Below, piece by piece: positions 43,933 to 53,064 of a DNA stretch of 64,000 nt (positions are counted from its first letter, which is position 1; each line of letters begins with the position of its first letter). The stretch is taken from positions 245,245 to 309,244 of the forward strand of contig CBDFGT010000027.1 of the NCBI GenBank assembly GCA_965247225.1, written 5' to 3'. This DNA comes from CBDFGT01 sp965247225 (GTDB lineage Bacteria > Pseudomonadota > Alphaproteobacteria > Rhizobiales > Rhizobiaceae). Under the pieces are notes generated by a model. It did no database searches and was not told the origin of the DNA. It saw only the letters and a program-made list of their open reading frames with translations. Position numbers and translations under genes: made by a program.

Positions 43933-45282
43933 CTATACAGCCACAGAATGCCTGCCTTTCCCATTTGCCAGATAGTGATCGAAAGTAGCAGCTATTGCCC
44001 GCGCAAAAGGCTTTCCCGCTTGCGACACAACGAATCGCCCGTTTTCAAGGCTGCACAAACCATGACGGTCCTTTGCCACAAAAGTCTTGGCCTCCATCAT
44101 GACCGCACCGGACGCATCCCCGAAACGGGCCTGCAAATCGGCAAAATCCAGCGCAAAATCGCACATGACCCGTTCGATGGCATAGGCACGCAACCGGTCC
44201 GCATCATCGAGCGCGATGCCGCGCACAATGGCAAGCCCGCCGTCCTCCACCATCCGCCGGTATTCGGCAGTCGATGGCTGGTTCTGCACATAGCCCTGTG
44301 GCAATTGACCGATGGAAGATGCCCCAAAGCCGATCAGCGCCTGCGCAGTGTCATTGGTATAGCCCTGAAAATTGCGTTTGAGCGATCCGTCCCCTTCGCT
44401 GATGGCAAGCCCGTCATCCGGTTTGGCAAAATGGTCGATACCGATCTGCCGGTAGCCCGCTTCCAGCAATTGTCCGGCGGCCTGCTGCATCTGCGCAAAC
44501 CGCCCGTACAGATCCGGCAGGGCATCTTGCGGAATCATCGTCTGATGCTTTTTCATCCATGGCACATGCGCATAGCCAAACAGCGCGATCCGGTCCGGAT
44601 CAAGCGAAATGATCGCCGAAACGGTTTCGCGCATGGTTTCCAGCGTCTGGTACGGCAGTCCATAAAGCACATCGCAATTGACAGAGGACACGCCGCGGGC
44701 GCGCACTTGCCTGACAGCGTCGCGCGTCTGCTCGAAGGTCTGGATACGGTTGATGGCCTGCTGCACCTTCGGATCGAAATCCTGCACGCCGAGGCTCGCC
44801 CGTGTCATGCCGATGGCAGCCAGAGCATCATAGCGGCCACTGTCCAGATCATTCGGGTCCATTTCCACGCTGATTTCAACACTATCGGAAAAGTGGAAAT
44901 GCGCACGCAGGCAGGCAACCAGATCGATCATGTCTTGCGGGCGCAGCATGGTGGGCGAACCGCCACCAAAATGCAGCGAGGTCACCGTGCAATCCTTTGA
45001 TACCAGATTGCCAACGCTTTCAATTTCCTGCTTCAGACTGGAAAGATAAGACAGCAACGGTTCGTATTTCAGCGTATGCTTGGTATGGCAGGCACAAAAC
45101 CAGCAAAGACGGTCACAATAGGGAATGTGCAGATAAAGTGACAGATCCTGCCCTGCCCCCAGCATCTGCAACCAGCCGGAATAAACGGACGCATCAATGG
45201 CGGCATGAAAATGCGGAGCGGTCGGATAACTTGTGTAGCGTGGTACTGCACCGGAATAGCTGCCAATCAGGTCTTTTTGCAT
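43933..45282 (-). CDS. hemN: Oxygen-independent coproporphyrinogen III oxidase
   Basis: 449 residues. The radical-SAM cluster motif is in YLHIPYCDRLCWFCACHTK (C-x3-C-x2-C, near residue 55). LHFGGGSPTMLRP, VEISVEMDP and the HemN C-terminal domain follow. It makes protoporphyrinogen IX without oxygen, supplying heme when the cbb3 oxidase is in use. An FNR box lies 52 bp upstream, and the fnr gene is divergent. Confidence 0.94.
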   Translation of the reverse strand: MQKDLIGSYSGAVPRYTSYPTAPHFHAAIDASVYSGWLQMLGAGQDLSLYLHIPYCDRLCWFCACHTKHTLKYEPLLSYLSSLKQEIESVGNLVSKDCTVTSLHFGGGSPTMLRPQDMIDLVACLRAHFHFSDSVEISVEMDPNDLDSGRYDALAAIGMTRASLGVQDFDPKVQQAINRIQTFEQTRDAVRQVRARGVSSVNCDVLYGLPYQTLETMRETVSAIISLDPDRIALFGYAHVPWMKKHQTMIPQDALPDLYGRFAQMQQAAGQLLEAGYRQIGIDHFAKPDDGLAISEGDGSLKRNFQGYTNDTAQALIGFGASSIGQLPQGYVQNQPSTAEYRRMVEDGGLAIVRGIALDDADRLRAYAIERVMCDFALDFADLQARFGDASGAVMMEAKTFVAKDRHGLCSLENGRFVVSQAGKPFARAIAATFDHYLANGKGRHSVAV

Positions 45283-45333
45283 GTCACTCTCCAGATTTTG
45301 CCGGAGTCATAACAGCGCATTTGTGCTTTGTTG

Positions 45334-45347
45334 TTGACCAGGATCAA
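45334..45347. promoter_or_regulatory. FNR-like box between hemN and fnr
   Basis: TTGACCAGGATCAA matches the TTGAT-N4-ATCAA palindrome at nine of ten fixed positions. It lies 52 bp upstream of hemN and about 90 bp upstream of fnr, which fits activation of hemN and possible control of fnr itself. Confidence 0.8.
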
Positions 45348-45437
45348 TGAATCAGGACTCTGTTGCAAAACTGATATAGCTTGATGGCACAATGAACCTT
45401 TCAGTTTGTTGACGTCTGAATTATCGGGCTCAAAATA

Positions 45438-46181
45438 ATGATGTGGTGTGAAACTATGGATCAACGCCGTCAAGATATTCACAATTCTGAAATACCGGCC
45501 CTTTGTATATCCTGCGAAGCAAGACATGGCGGAATTTGCGGAGCCCTGACAGCCGACCAGTTGACGGAAATCAGCAAACACTCCATCCGAAAGAAAATAT
45601 CCGCAGGGTCCGAGGTGATTGGCCAGGGCGAGCAGGTCTCCAGCTATTCCAATATTCTCAACGGTGTTGTGAAACTGAGCATGATGATGTCAGACGGCCG
45701 CCAGCAGATCGTCGGTCTGCAGTTTGCCCCGGATTTCATGGGGCGCCCTTTCGTTCGCGAAAGTTCACTGACCGCCGAAGCCGCCACAGATACCGAAATA
45801 TGCTCGTTCCCCAAACATATTCTCGAACGCATGGTCAACGGTTCATCGGACATGGAACACCGCCTGCTCGAGCAGACCGCCAAGGAACTGGACGAGGCGC
45901 GAGGCTGGATGCTGACGCTCGGGCGCAAATCTGCCAAGGAAAAGGTGGCGAGTTTCCTGTATCTGATCGCCAGTCACATTGATCCCGACAGCGAAGCGAA
46001 GTCGAGTTTCGATTTGCCGCTGACACGCGCCGATATTGCGGACTATCTGGGGCTGACAATTGAAACCGTCAGCCGCCAGATGACCAAACTGCGCAAGGAA
46101 GGCATCATTCGCATCGAGAACAACCGGCATGTCATATGCGCGGACCTCAACCGTCTGAATGAGGCTGCCGGCAATGACTGA
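45438..46181 (+). CDS. fnrL: FNR/CRP-family oxygen-responsive regulator (FnrL/FnrN type)
   Basis: 247 residues from 45438, or 241 from the ATG at 45456. The N-terminus has CISCEARHGGIC, three of the four cysteines for a 4Fe-4S cluster; a fourth is in TEICSF near residue 119. The cNMP-like domain is followed by a helix-turn-helix DIADYLGLTIETVSRQMTKL, with the E..SR residues that read the TTGAT half-site. It is the obvious regulator for the FNR boxes at ccoG, ccoN, hemN and 43.7 kb. Confidence 0.92.
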   Translation: MMWCETMDQRRQDIHNSEIPALCISCEARHGGICGALTADQLTEISKHSIRKKISAGSEVIGQGEQVSSYSNILNGVVKLSMMMSDGRQQIVGLQFAPDFMGRPFVRESSLTAEAATDTEICSFPKHILERMVNGSSDMEHRLLEQTAKELDEARGWMLTLGRKSAKEKVASFLYLIASHIDPDSEAKSSFDLPLTRADIADYLGLTIETVSRQMTKLRKEGIIRIENNRHVICADLNRLNEAAGND

Positions 46182-46197
46182 GCGGGTGATAACCGGA

Positions 46198-46626
46198 TCA
46201 CCGCGTAATCACGATCTTCGTGTTGCGCAGGCCGGCTTCATGAGCCAGCGCAAAAAACTGTTTTGCATTGTCCGGGTGCAGGCGCACACAACCGTGTGAA
46301 GCCGGAGTTCCAAGACGTTTCAGGTCAAATGTCGCATGCACGGCATAACCGCCATTGTAAAAAATGGCATAGGGCATCGGTGCATTATTGTATTTGCGGG
46401 AACGATGCTTCAGGGAAGCCCATTTTGCCGTGTATTTTCCGGTTGGCGTTACATAGCCGTTGCGTGCCGTCGAGACTTTCCATGTATATTTGACAACACC
46501 GTCTTCAGTGACCACCATTTCCTGTCTGGAAATATTGACGTTGGCAACAACATTGGCGGCGGTGGCCAAAACCGGCATGAATTGAACGGCAAGAAATGTA
46601 CCCGCGGCAATCAGAATATTTTTCAT
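46198..46626 (-). CDS. L,D-transpeptidase (YkuD domain), exported
   Basis: 142 residues with a signal peptide (ILIAAGTFLAVQFMPVLATA). The YkuD catalytic motif is HATFDLKRLGTPASHGCVRL, with the active cysteine in SHGCVRL. It likely cross-links peptidoglycan or attaches lipoproteins in the periplasm. It is short for the family but complete. Convergent with fnrL, 16 bp apart. Confidence 0.9.
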   Translation of the reverse strand: MKNILIAAGTFLAVQFMPVLATAANVVANVNISRQEMVVTEDGVVKYTWKVSTARNGYVTPTGKYTAKWASLKHRSRKYNNAPMPYAIFYNGGYAVHATFDLKRLGTPASHGCVRLHPDNAKQFFALAHEAGLRNTKIVITR

Positions 46627-46761
46627 GCGTTTCCCCTCTTGAGACTATTCTACCCGATATGGGTGTTCTCTTGTGAGGCAGAGGATAACAGGCAATTGAT
46701 GAGATTCAGCTAAGAGGCAGAACAAACACAACCTAAAAATTTTACGTAAATGATCTATGAA

Positions 46762-47739
46762 TTACACGATCCGCAAACCCGCCAGAAAGAGAACCAGAAT
46801 TGCCATGACAGAGCAGGCCGCAGCGTAGATTTTCAGGGCCTGGCGGATGTCAGCCTGTGTTGCCGGCGATCGCCCGGAAGCATTCATCATCGGTTCCATC
46901 ACCCGTTCACCGGCATATAGCCTGGGGCCTGCAAGCTGAAGGTCCAGTGCTCCGGCCATGGTCGCTTCCGGCCATCCGGAATTGGGTGAACGGTGCAGGC
47001 CATGATCACGAATACCGCAGGACCATGCGTTTTTCCCGGCCTGCACTCCCACGGTCCACAAGGCCCCAAGAGCGATCAAAACGGCCGAAAGTCTGGCGGC
47101 AGGCCAGTTGGCCACATCATCAAGCCGGGCAGAAGCCCAGCCGAAATGCAGATATTTTTCGGATTTGTGACCAATCATCGAATCCGCCGTATTGAGCATC
47201 TTGCAGGCGAGCAAACCCGGCAGGCCAGCGACCGCATACCAGAAGACCGGAGCCACCACTCCGTCGGCAAAATTCTCGGCAAGACTTTCAATCGCCGCCC
47301 GGCAGACACCGGCCTCATCGAGAACATCCGGATCGCGACCGACAATCATCGACACGGCCCGGCGTCCTGCGGCAAGTCCATCCGATTTCAGCGCATCGGC
47401 AACCCGCAGCACATGATCTGACAGGCTTTTTTGCGCCAGAAAAACCGCAACAATGCAGATTTCGACAAATGCACCGGCATAACCAAACGCAAGCAGCAAA
47501 GGGTGCAGCACGACACCAATGGCAATGCTGAGGGCCAGCAACACGGTGATGGTGGCGATCCCGTTGCGCTTCCTGGCAGAAGGTGACAGGCCGGGCCGGT
47601 TCAAAACCCTGTCCGCAAAGGCAATGGCCTTGCCGAACCAGACCACCGGATGCGGCAAGCGCCGCCACAGCCAGTCCGGGTCACCCGCCAGCCGGTCGGC
47701 GACAATCGCCAGAAACAGGATGAGAAGCCCGGATATCAT
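46762..47739 (-). CDS. cbiB: Adenosylcobinamide-phosphate synthase (CbiB/CobD)
   Basis: About 325 residues from the ATG at 47739, which overlaps the cobC stop in an ATGA. Membrane protein with the family segments ADRLAGDPDWLWRRLPHPVVWFG at the N-terminus, SLAENFADGVVAPVFW and MLNTADSMIGHKSEKYLHFGWA. It joins the aminopropanol (phosphate) arm to adenosylcobyric acid. Named CobD in the Pseudomonas scheme. Last gene of cobA-cobB-cobC-cbiB. Confidence 0.93.
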   Translation of the reverse strand: MISGLLILFLAIVADRLAGDPDWLWRRLPHPVVWFGKAIAFADRVLNRPGLSPSARKRNGIATITVLLALSIAIGVVLHPLLLAFGYAGAFVEICIVAVFLAQKSLSDHVLRVADALKSDGLAAGRRAVSMIVGRDPDVLDEAGVCRAAIESLAENFADGVVAPVFWYAVAGLPGLLACKMLNTADSMIGHKSEKYLHFGWASARLDDVANWPAARLSAVLIALGALWTVGVQAGKNAWSCGIRDHGLHRSPNSGWPEATMAGALDLQLAGPRLYAGERVMEPMMNASGRSPATQADIRQALKIYAAACSVMAILVLFLAGLRIV

Positions 47740-48743
47740 CGCCCGGCACTCCACTGCGCAAGCGCCCTTGCCAGCCGTTCATCCTGTTGTTCATCCGGCG
47801 AAAGACCGATGCGCAGCCAGTCAGGCGCATAGTCAAAGCGGCGAACCAGAATATGGTTCTGCGCCAGATGCTGCCACAGGACGCCGGCTTGCGGATGCGT
47901 GACCAGACGGAACAGTCCGGTGCCTCCGACAACGGCAAGACCTGCCCCCCGCAATACCACATCCAGCGCCGCTTTGCGGGCAAGGATCTGCATGGCAATT
48001 GCCTGTGTGTCGGCACGCAGAAGCGTGGCTGCAAGGCAAAGCGCCGGACCGGACACCGCCCATGGGCCAAGCCATTCAGAAAACCGGGCAAGAATCTCTC
48101 TTTGGGCGATCACAAAACCCAGACGCAAACCGGCAAGGCCAAAAAACTTGCCAAACGAGCGAAACACAATCAACCGGTCCAGCGTTTCAGTGAAGGCTGC
48201 AACACTCTGGTCCGGCTGCATGTCGCCAAAGGCTTCGTCAACGATCAGCCACGCATCCTGACGCGCCAGCCTCTCCGCCAGGGCCAGAAGCACGTCACGC
48301 CCGAACAGCCGGCCCGTAGGATTGTTCGGATTGACAACAATCACCGCCGCATGGCCGGGCAAAATGCCGGAAAGATCATCGATCCGGTCAACCCCGTGCC
48401 CGGCATGTTCAAAGACCCGCGCATATTCGCCATAGGTGGGAGACAGGATGGCGACACGTCGCGAGCAGCATGCCAGCCTCGGCAAAAGCTGGATCGCCGA
48501 TTGCGTTCCGGGAACCGGCAAGGGCAATGTTTTGCCGCTCTGGTACCAGGCCTGCGCAGCGTTGCGTGCCGCCTGCACCAGATGCGCGTCCGGCAGACGG
48601 TGCCAGACCTCTAAAGGGATGGCGGGCATGGCAACAGGATTGGGATTGATACCGGTTGACAGGTCCAGCCAGTCTTGCGGCCTGCCGCCAAACGCTTCTG
48701 CCGCAGCCGTAACCCCGCCGCCATGAACGATGTCCCCGGTCAT
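47736..48743 (-). CDS. cobC: Threonine-phosphate decarboxylase-type PLP enzyme (CobC)
   Basis: 335 residues of the aminotransferase class I/II fold. The lysine that binds pyridoxal phosphate is in VFRSFGKFFGLAGLRLGF (near residue 200), with NPNNPTGRL and IVDEAFGDM. CobC/CobD-type enzymes make aminopropanol phosphate from threonine phosphate for the nucleotide loop of cobalamin. Overlaps cobB by four bases and cbiB by four. Confidence 0.91.
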   Translation of the reverse strand: MTGDIVHGGGVTAAAEAFGGRPQDWLDLSTGINPNPVAMPAIPLEVWHRLPDAHLVQAARNAAQAWYQSGKTLPLPVPGTQSAIQLLPRLACCSRRVAILSPTYGEYARVFEHAGHGVDRIDDLSGILPGHAAVIVVNPNNPTGRLFGRDVLLALAERLARQDAWLIVDEAFGDMQPDQSVAAFTETLDRLIVFRSFGKFFGLAGLRLGFVIAQREILARFSEWLGPWAVSGPALCLAATLLRADTQAIAMQILARKAALDVVLRGAGLAVVGGTGLFRLVTHPQAGVLWQHLAQNHILVRRFDYAPDWLRIGLSPDEQQDERLARALAQWSAGR

Positions 48744-50050
48744 GGCCGCGTCCCGTCGATATCGATCAGATGCATGTAAGAACCGGCGATTGTCCCGCGT
48801 TGCAGACCAAGCGCTCCAATGGTGTGCCCCAAAGCATCCTCAGCCTCGAATAATCTGTCCGCAGCACCTTCTGAAACAACCGTCGAATAGTGGAATTCAT
48901 GTGCCGTCATTCGCCGGCTGAACAGCGGCGACGACAGGGGGCGAACGCGCCGGTAGCCGAGATGGCGCTTGCGCGTGGCAAAGCTGGTCACCAGCGGCAG
49001 CAGGCCAAGCATGGCATGACGGGCTCCATCAGCGTCAATCAGCCCCTCGCCCATCACCATATAACCGCCGCACTCGCCATAAATCGCGGCATTGCGTGCC
49101 GCTGCCGCCAGAAGGCCTGCCCGGAACAGCGCATTGGAGGCCAGGTGACCGGCATGCAGTTCCGGATATCCGCCCGGCAGATACACGGCATCGGCCGACG
49201 GATCAGGCGCTTCATCGGCAAGCGGCGAAAAGAACGACAGGCTCGCCCCCTGTGCCTGCCATCCGGCAACAAGATGCGGATAAAGGAAGGCAAAGGCAAC
49301 ATCAGAGGCAATGGCGATATGCTTCCCGAGGGGTGGCAATCCTGCCGCCGGTCCGCTGGCTGCCGGGGCAAGAATGGAACCGCCGGCAAGGCGACACAGC
49401 GCCTCAACGTCACACCCGGCCTCGACACAATCCGCCGCATGATCGATAAAGCCGTCAAGCGCCTGATGTTCGCTCGCCTGCACCAGCCCCAGATGCCGCC
49501 CGGGCAGCACCAGTTTCGCGTCGCTTCGCACAACACCCAGAACCGCAATGCCGTACGGCAGCAAAGCCGCCCGCAACATGGCCTCGTGCCGGTCACTGCC
49601 AACCCGGTTGAGCACAACGCCGGAAACACGCACATCACTGCGGAAGGTGGCATAGCCATGTACCATGGCAGCAACAGACTGCGACAGGCGTGCGCAATCG
49701 ACCACCAGCACCACGGACAGGCCCAGAAGGGCGGCCAGATCCGCAGGCGACCCCCTGCCGTCCGCCGCTCCGTCAAACAGCCCCATCATCGCCTCGATGA
49801 CAAGCGGCTGACCGTCGCGTGTCAGGCGCGTTGCCTGATCGCGCAATACCTCTGCCCGCATGGCCCAGGGATCAAAATTGAAACAGGCCTGCCCGCAGGC
49901 CGCTTCATGGAATTGCGGATCAATATAGTCCGGTCCGGCCTTGCCGGGTGCCACAGCAAGGCCCCGCCGCTTCAAGGTCCGCAGCAATCCCAGCGTCACC
50001 GTTGTCTTGCCGGAGCCGGAAGAGGGTGCTGCGATCATCAGCCCGCTCAT
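48740..50050 (-). CDS. cobB: Cobyrinic acid a,c-diamide synthase
   Basis: 436 residues. The N-terminal P-loop is APSSGSGKTTVTLGLLR, and the C-terminal class I glutamine amidotransferase-like domain has the nucleophile in IYGECGGYMVMGEGL. It amidates the a and c side chains using glutamine and ATP. Four-base overlaps with cobA upstream and cobC downstream. CbiA is the equivalent name in the anaerobic scheme. Confidence 0.93.
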   Translation of the reverse strand: MSGLMIAAPSSGSGKTTVTLGLLRTLKRRGLAVAPGKAGPDYIDPQFHEAACGQACFNFDPWAMRAEVLRDQATRLTRDGQPLVIEAMMGLFDGAADGRGSPADLAALLGLSVVLVVDCARLSQSVAAMVHGYATFRSDVRVSGVVLNRVGSDRHEAMLRAALLPYGIAVLGVVRSDAKLVLPGRHLGLVQASEHQALDGFIDHAADCVEAGCDVEALCRLAGGSILAPAASGPAAGLPPLGKHIAIASDVAFAFLYPHLVAGWQAQGASLSFFSPLADEAPDPSADAVYLPGGYPELHAGHLASNALFRAGLLAAAARNAAIYGECGGYMVMGEGLIDADGARHAMLGLLPLVTSFATRKRHLGYRRVRPLSSPLFSRRMTAHEFHYSTVVSEGAADRLFEAEDALGHTIGALGLQRGTIAGSYMHLIDIDGTRP

Positions 50051-50889
50051 GCGCTTTCTTTCAGATTGCGGCTGACCAGCGGGTCTGTCACCAGAATCCG
50101 GCCTGTCAGGGCACCAGCCCAGTCGAGCGCCGGTCGCAGCCGCACAACCTGCCCGACAACCACAATGGCAGGCGGCTGCAAGCCGGACGCTGCCACATCT
50201 GCCTCAGCCATGCCCAGCGTGGTTTCCAGCACCTGCTGTTGCGCCGTAGCGGCATTGCAGACAAAGGCCATTGGCTCCTGTGGGGAACGCCCGGAAGAAA
50301 CAAGATTGGCAGCAATCTGGCCGATATGTTTCATCGCCATATACATGACAATCACCGCAGACCCCCTGGCAATACTCTGCCAGTCAATCTGGTCCGGCAT
50401 CACACCGGCAGAATCATGGCCGGTCAAAAAGGTCACGGCATGGTTGACATCACGATGCGTGACCGGAATTCCGGCATAGGCCAGACCGCCGATACCCGCC
50501 GTAATGCCGGGGACAATCCGGAACGGAATCCCGTGCTCCACCAGTGTCAGTGCCTCTTCGCCGCCGCGTCCGAAAACAAAGGGGTCGCCCCCCTTGAGCC
50601 GCAGAACCTTGCGACCGGACCGCGCCAGTTCCACCAGCCGCAACGAGATATCGCGCTGTTTGGGTGATGGTTTGCCACCGCGCTTGCCGGCATATTCCAG
50701 TTGCGCATCCGGTCGCGCCAGTTTCAGGCATTCGGAATTGACCAGTGCGTCGTGTACGATCACATCGGCATCCCCAAGCGCCTTTACGGCCAGCATGGTC
50801 AAAAGGCCCGGATCGCCCGGCCCGGCACCGACCAGCCAGACAGAGCCTTTTTCCAGTGCGGGAAGCGATGTGATATATGCATTGATCAT
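50047..50889 (-). CDS. cobA: Uroporphyrinogen-III C-methyltransferase
   Basis: 280 residues. SAM-dependent tetrapyrrole methylase fold with VWLVGAGPGDPGLLTMLAVKAL at the N-terminus, YAGKRGGKPSPKQRDI, LKGGDPFVFGRGGEEA and GITAGIGGLAYAGIPVTHRD. It makes precorrin-2, the entry into cobalamin and siroheme. It is divergent from cbiD with a 98-bp gap between the two starts, and no siroheme domain is fused. Confidence 0.94.
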   Translation of the reverse strand: MINAYITSLPALEKGSVWLVGAGPGDPGLLTMLAVKALGDADVIVHDALVNSECLKLARPDAQLEYAGKRGGKPSPKQRDISLRLVELARSGRKVLRLKGGDPFVFGRGGEEALTLVEHGIPFRIVPGITAGIGGLAYAGIPVTHRDVNHAVTFLTGHDSAGVMPDQIDWQSIARGSAVIVMYMAMKHIGQIAANLVSSGRSPQEPMAFVCNAATAQQQVLETTLGMAEADVAASGLQPPAIVVVGQVVRLRPALDWAGALTGRILVTDPLVSRNLKESA

Positions 50890-50987
50890 GCTCTTTTCCT
50901 AGGGCGTGTGCAGCAGAATTGCAATCTTGGAAACGACATGGCCTGTCCACCCTTTCGCAGCCAGTCCACGTCCCCTATAGTCAGGGC

Positions 50988-52106
50988 ATGAGCGAAGATG
51001 AGAAAGACATGGATGAGTCTGCGGTCCGCAAGCCGGATGCCCCCTTGCGCAAGGGCTGGACCACGGGTGCCTGCGCCACGGCGGCCACAAAGGCAGCGCT
51101 CACAGCCCTGATCACCGGCGAATTTCCCGATCCTGTTTCCATCACCCTGCCCGGCGGGCAGACCCCGGCCTTTGCCCTGACCTTTGAAGCCCTGGGGGAT
51201 TTTTACGCCAGTGCCGGTATTGTCAAGGATGCGGGCGATGACCCGGATGTCACCCATGGAGCCACGATTCTGGCAACGGTCCGGCCCTTGCCGCCGGGCT
51301 CGGGTATTGCCTTTGTGGCAGGAGACGGTGTGGGAACCGTGACCAGGGCAGGCCTGCCGATTGCCGTCGGCCAGACGGCCATCAACCCTGTCCCGCGCCG
51401 GATGATGAGTGCCGTGGTTCACGAACTCTGCGATGCCCATGGCCTGCCTGCCGATCTCGAAATCATGATTTCGGTTCCCGGCGGCGAGGCCATTGCGAAA
51501 GACACATGGAACCCGCGGCTTGGCATTCTGGGCGGCATTTCCATTCTCGGCACCACCGGCATCGTCAACCCGTTTTCCTGCGCAGCCTGGATCCATTCCA
51601 TCCATCGCGGCATCGATGTGGCCCGTGCCGAGGGCCTGACCCATGTTCTGGGGGCTACGGGCTCAACCTCGGAAAAGGCCGCACAGGCCCTCTACGGTCT
51701 GCCGGAGAGTGCCCTCCTCGATATGGGAGATTTTGCCGGTGGCCTGTTGAAATATCTGCGGGTCCATCCCGTTGCCCGACTGACGATTGCGGGAGGCTTT
51801 GCCAAAATGGCAAAGCTGGCAGAAGGCCATCTCGACCTGCATTCCGGTCGCAGCCAGGTGAGCATGGCATTTCTGGCGGATCTTGTTCCAGACAGCCCGC
51901 AAAATCAATCTCTGAAGGAGCGTATTCACTCTGCCAATTCCGCACTGGAGGTGCTGGAAATGACGAAAGGAAGTGGCATTGACCTTGCCGCATCCATCGC
52001 TTTGAAGGCACGTGAAACCGCCCTTGCAACCCTGCGCGGCGCAGATATTGCCGTCGACGTGATTGTGACCGGACGCAATGGGGAAATCCTTGGCCGCGCC
52101 GGTTGA
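50988..52106 (+). CDS. cbiD: Cobalt-precorrin-5B C1-methyltransferase CbiD
   Basis: About 372 residues from the ATG at 50988; the longer frame to 50919 would overlap the promoter gap. The family opens with LRKGWTTGACATAATKAALTAL and has LPGGQTPAF, AINPVPRRMM, SGVPGGEAIA-like ISVPGGEAIAKDTWNPRLGI and FAKMAKLAEGHLDLH. CbiD belongs to the cobalt-early (oxygen-independent) route. It overlaps cobK by 29 bases. Confidence 0.94.
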   Translation: MSEDEKDMDESAVRKPDAPLRKGWTTGACATAATKAALTALITGEFPDPVSITLPGGQTPAFALTFEALGDFYASAGIVKDAGDDPDVTHGATILATVRPLPPGSGIAFVAGDGVGTVTRAGLPIAVGQTAINPVPRRMMSAVVHELCDAHGLPADLEIMISVPGGEAIAKDTWNPRLGILGGISILGTTGIVNPFSCAAWIHSIHRGIDVARAEGLTHVLGATGSTSEKAAQALYGLPESALLDMGDFAGGLLKYLRVHPVARLTIAGGFAKMAKLAEGHLDLHSGRSQVSMAFLADLVPDSPQNQSLKERIHSANSALEVLEMTKGSGIDLAASIALKARETALATLRGADIAVDVIVTGRNGEILGRAG

Positions 52107-52767
52107 AAAAATCCTGATCCTCGGTGGCACAAAAGAGGCCGCAGCGCTGGCCGCAGCGCTGGTGGCCGCCGGTTGCGATGTCACCACCTCGCTTGCCGGA
52201 CGGACGAAGGAGCCGGCCCCGCTGGCTGGCAGGCTGCGCACAGGCGGTTTCGGCGGCCCGCAGGGGCTTGCCGGTTACCTGCTTGAAAACAGCATCACAC
52301 GCCTCATCGATGCCACACACCCCTTCGCCCGAACCATCTCGGCCAATGCTGCTCTGGCAGCAAGCCTTGCCGGCGTGCGGCTGGAAATCCACACCCGCAC
52401 CCCCTGGCGACAAGGGCCGGGCGACCGCTGGACCAATGTAAAGACCCTTGAAGAGGCCGCATCCATCCTGCCGCCCGGTGCGATTGTCTTGCTGGCGCTT
52501 GGCCGCCAGTACCTGTCAGCCTTCGGAACAAGGCAGGACTGCCATTACATCATCCGCATGGTCGATCCGCCAGAGACACCCCTGCCCTTTGCCCGCCATG
52601 CGCTGGTCATCGGCAAGCCATCTGCCGACTGGAAAGCAGAGGCAGACCTCTTCACACGATACGGCATTCAAACCATCGTCTGCCGCAATTCCGGCGGCGA
52701 CGGAGCCTATGCCAAGATTGTTGCGGCACGGGAACTGGGCCTGCCGGTGGTGATGATGGGGCGGTAG
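52078..52767 (+). CDS. cobK: Precorrin-6A reductase CobK (CbiJ)
   Basis: 229 residues with the N-terminal nucleotide fold ILILGGTKEAAALAAALVAA and the motifs TRLIDATHPFARTISANA and CRNSGGDGAYAKIVAARELGLPVVMM. It reduces precorrin-6A with NADPH (the cobalt form with NADH in the anaerobic route). Overlaps the cbiD end by 29 bases; a start later than 52078 is possible but would shorten the first strand. Confidence 0.91.
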   Translation: MGKSLAAPVEKILILGGTKEAAALAAALVAAGCDVTTSLAGRTKEPAPLAGRLRTGGFGGPQGLAGYLLENSITRLIDATHPFARTISANAALAASLAGVRLEIHTRTPWRQGPGDRWTNVKTLEEAASILPPGAIVLLALGRQYLSAFGTRQDCHYIIRMVDPPETPLPFARHALVIGKPSADWKAEADLFTRYGIQTIVCRNSGGDGAYAKIVAARELGLPVVMMGR

Positions 52768-52797
52768 GCTCATGAAGAAGTGCAACAGGAAAGCGAC

Positions 52798-52890
52798 ATG
52801 GATACGCGGCCAGATTATCGAGGACGCATTGTCACACGGTTGCTCTCCGGCATGGCGGGAGGGGCAATTCCGCCGCTGACGCGAAAATAA
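52798..52890 (+). CDS. Possible 30-residue micro-ORF after cobK
   Basis: ATG at 52798 with a GGAAAG ribosome site 7 bases before, 30 bp after cobK, coding a basic peptide that begins MDTRPDYRGRIVTRLLSG. I do not recognise it. The rest of the 52768-53064 gap shows nothing else clear. May be chance. Confidence 0.25.
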   Translation: MDTRPDYRGRIVTRLLSGMAGGAIPPLTRK

Positions 52891-53064
52891 AAGCCGTTCT
52901 CAATAAATACACCCGGGCATAACGACCGCGCGAATTGTCTCGACCAGCCGGTAACTTCCCGAGCGTGCTGAAATCACCATACCGGTCAATCAAAGCAGGC
53001 GTGCCGGTATTTGATACAGTGGTACTCCATGCCCAAATGGCCGGTCGATTATGCGCCTGAACGC

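Noticed and set aside
48890..50479. A 529-residue plus-strand open frame opposite cobB and cobA
   Set aside because: Codon bias of the real minus-strand genes keeps this frame open; the protein shows no family motif and spans two genes.
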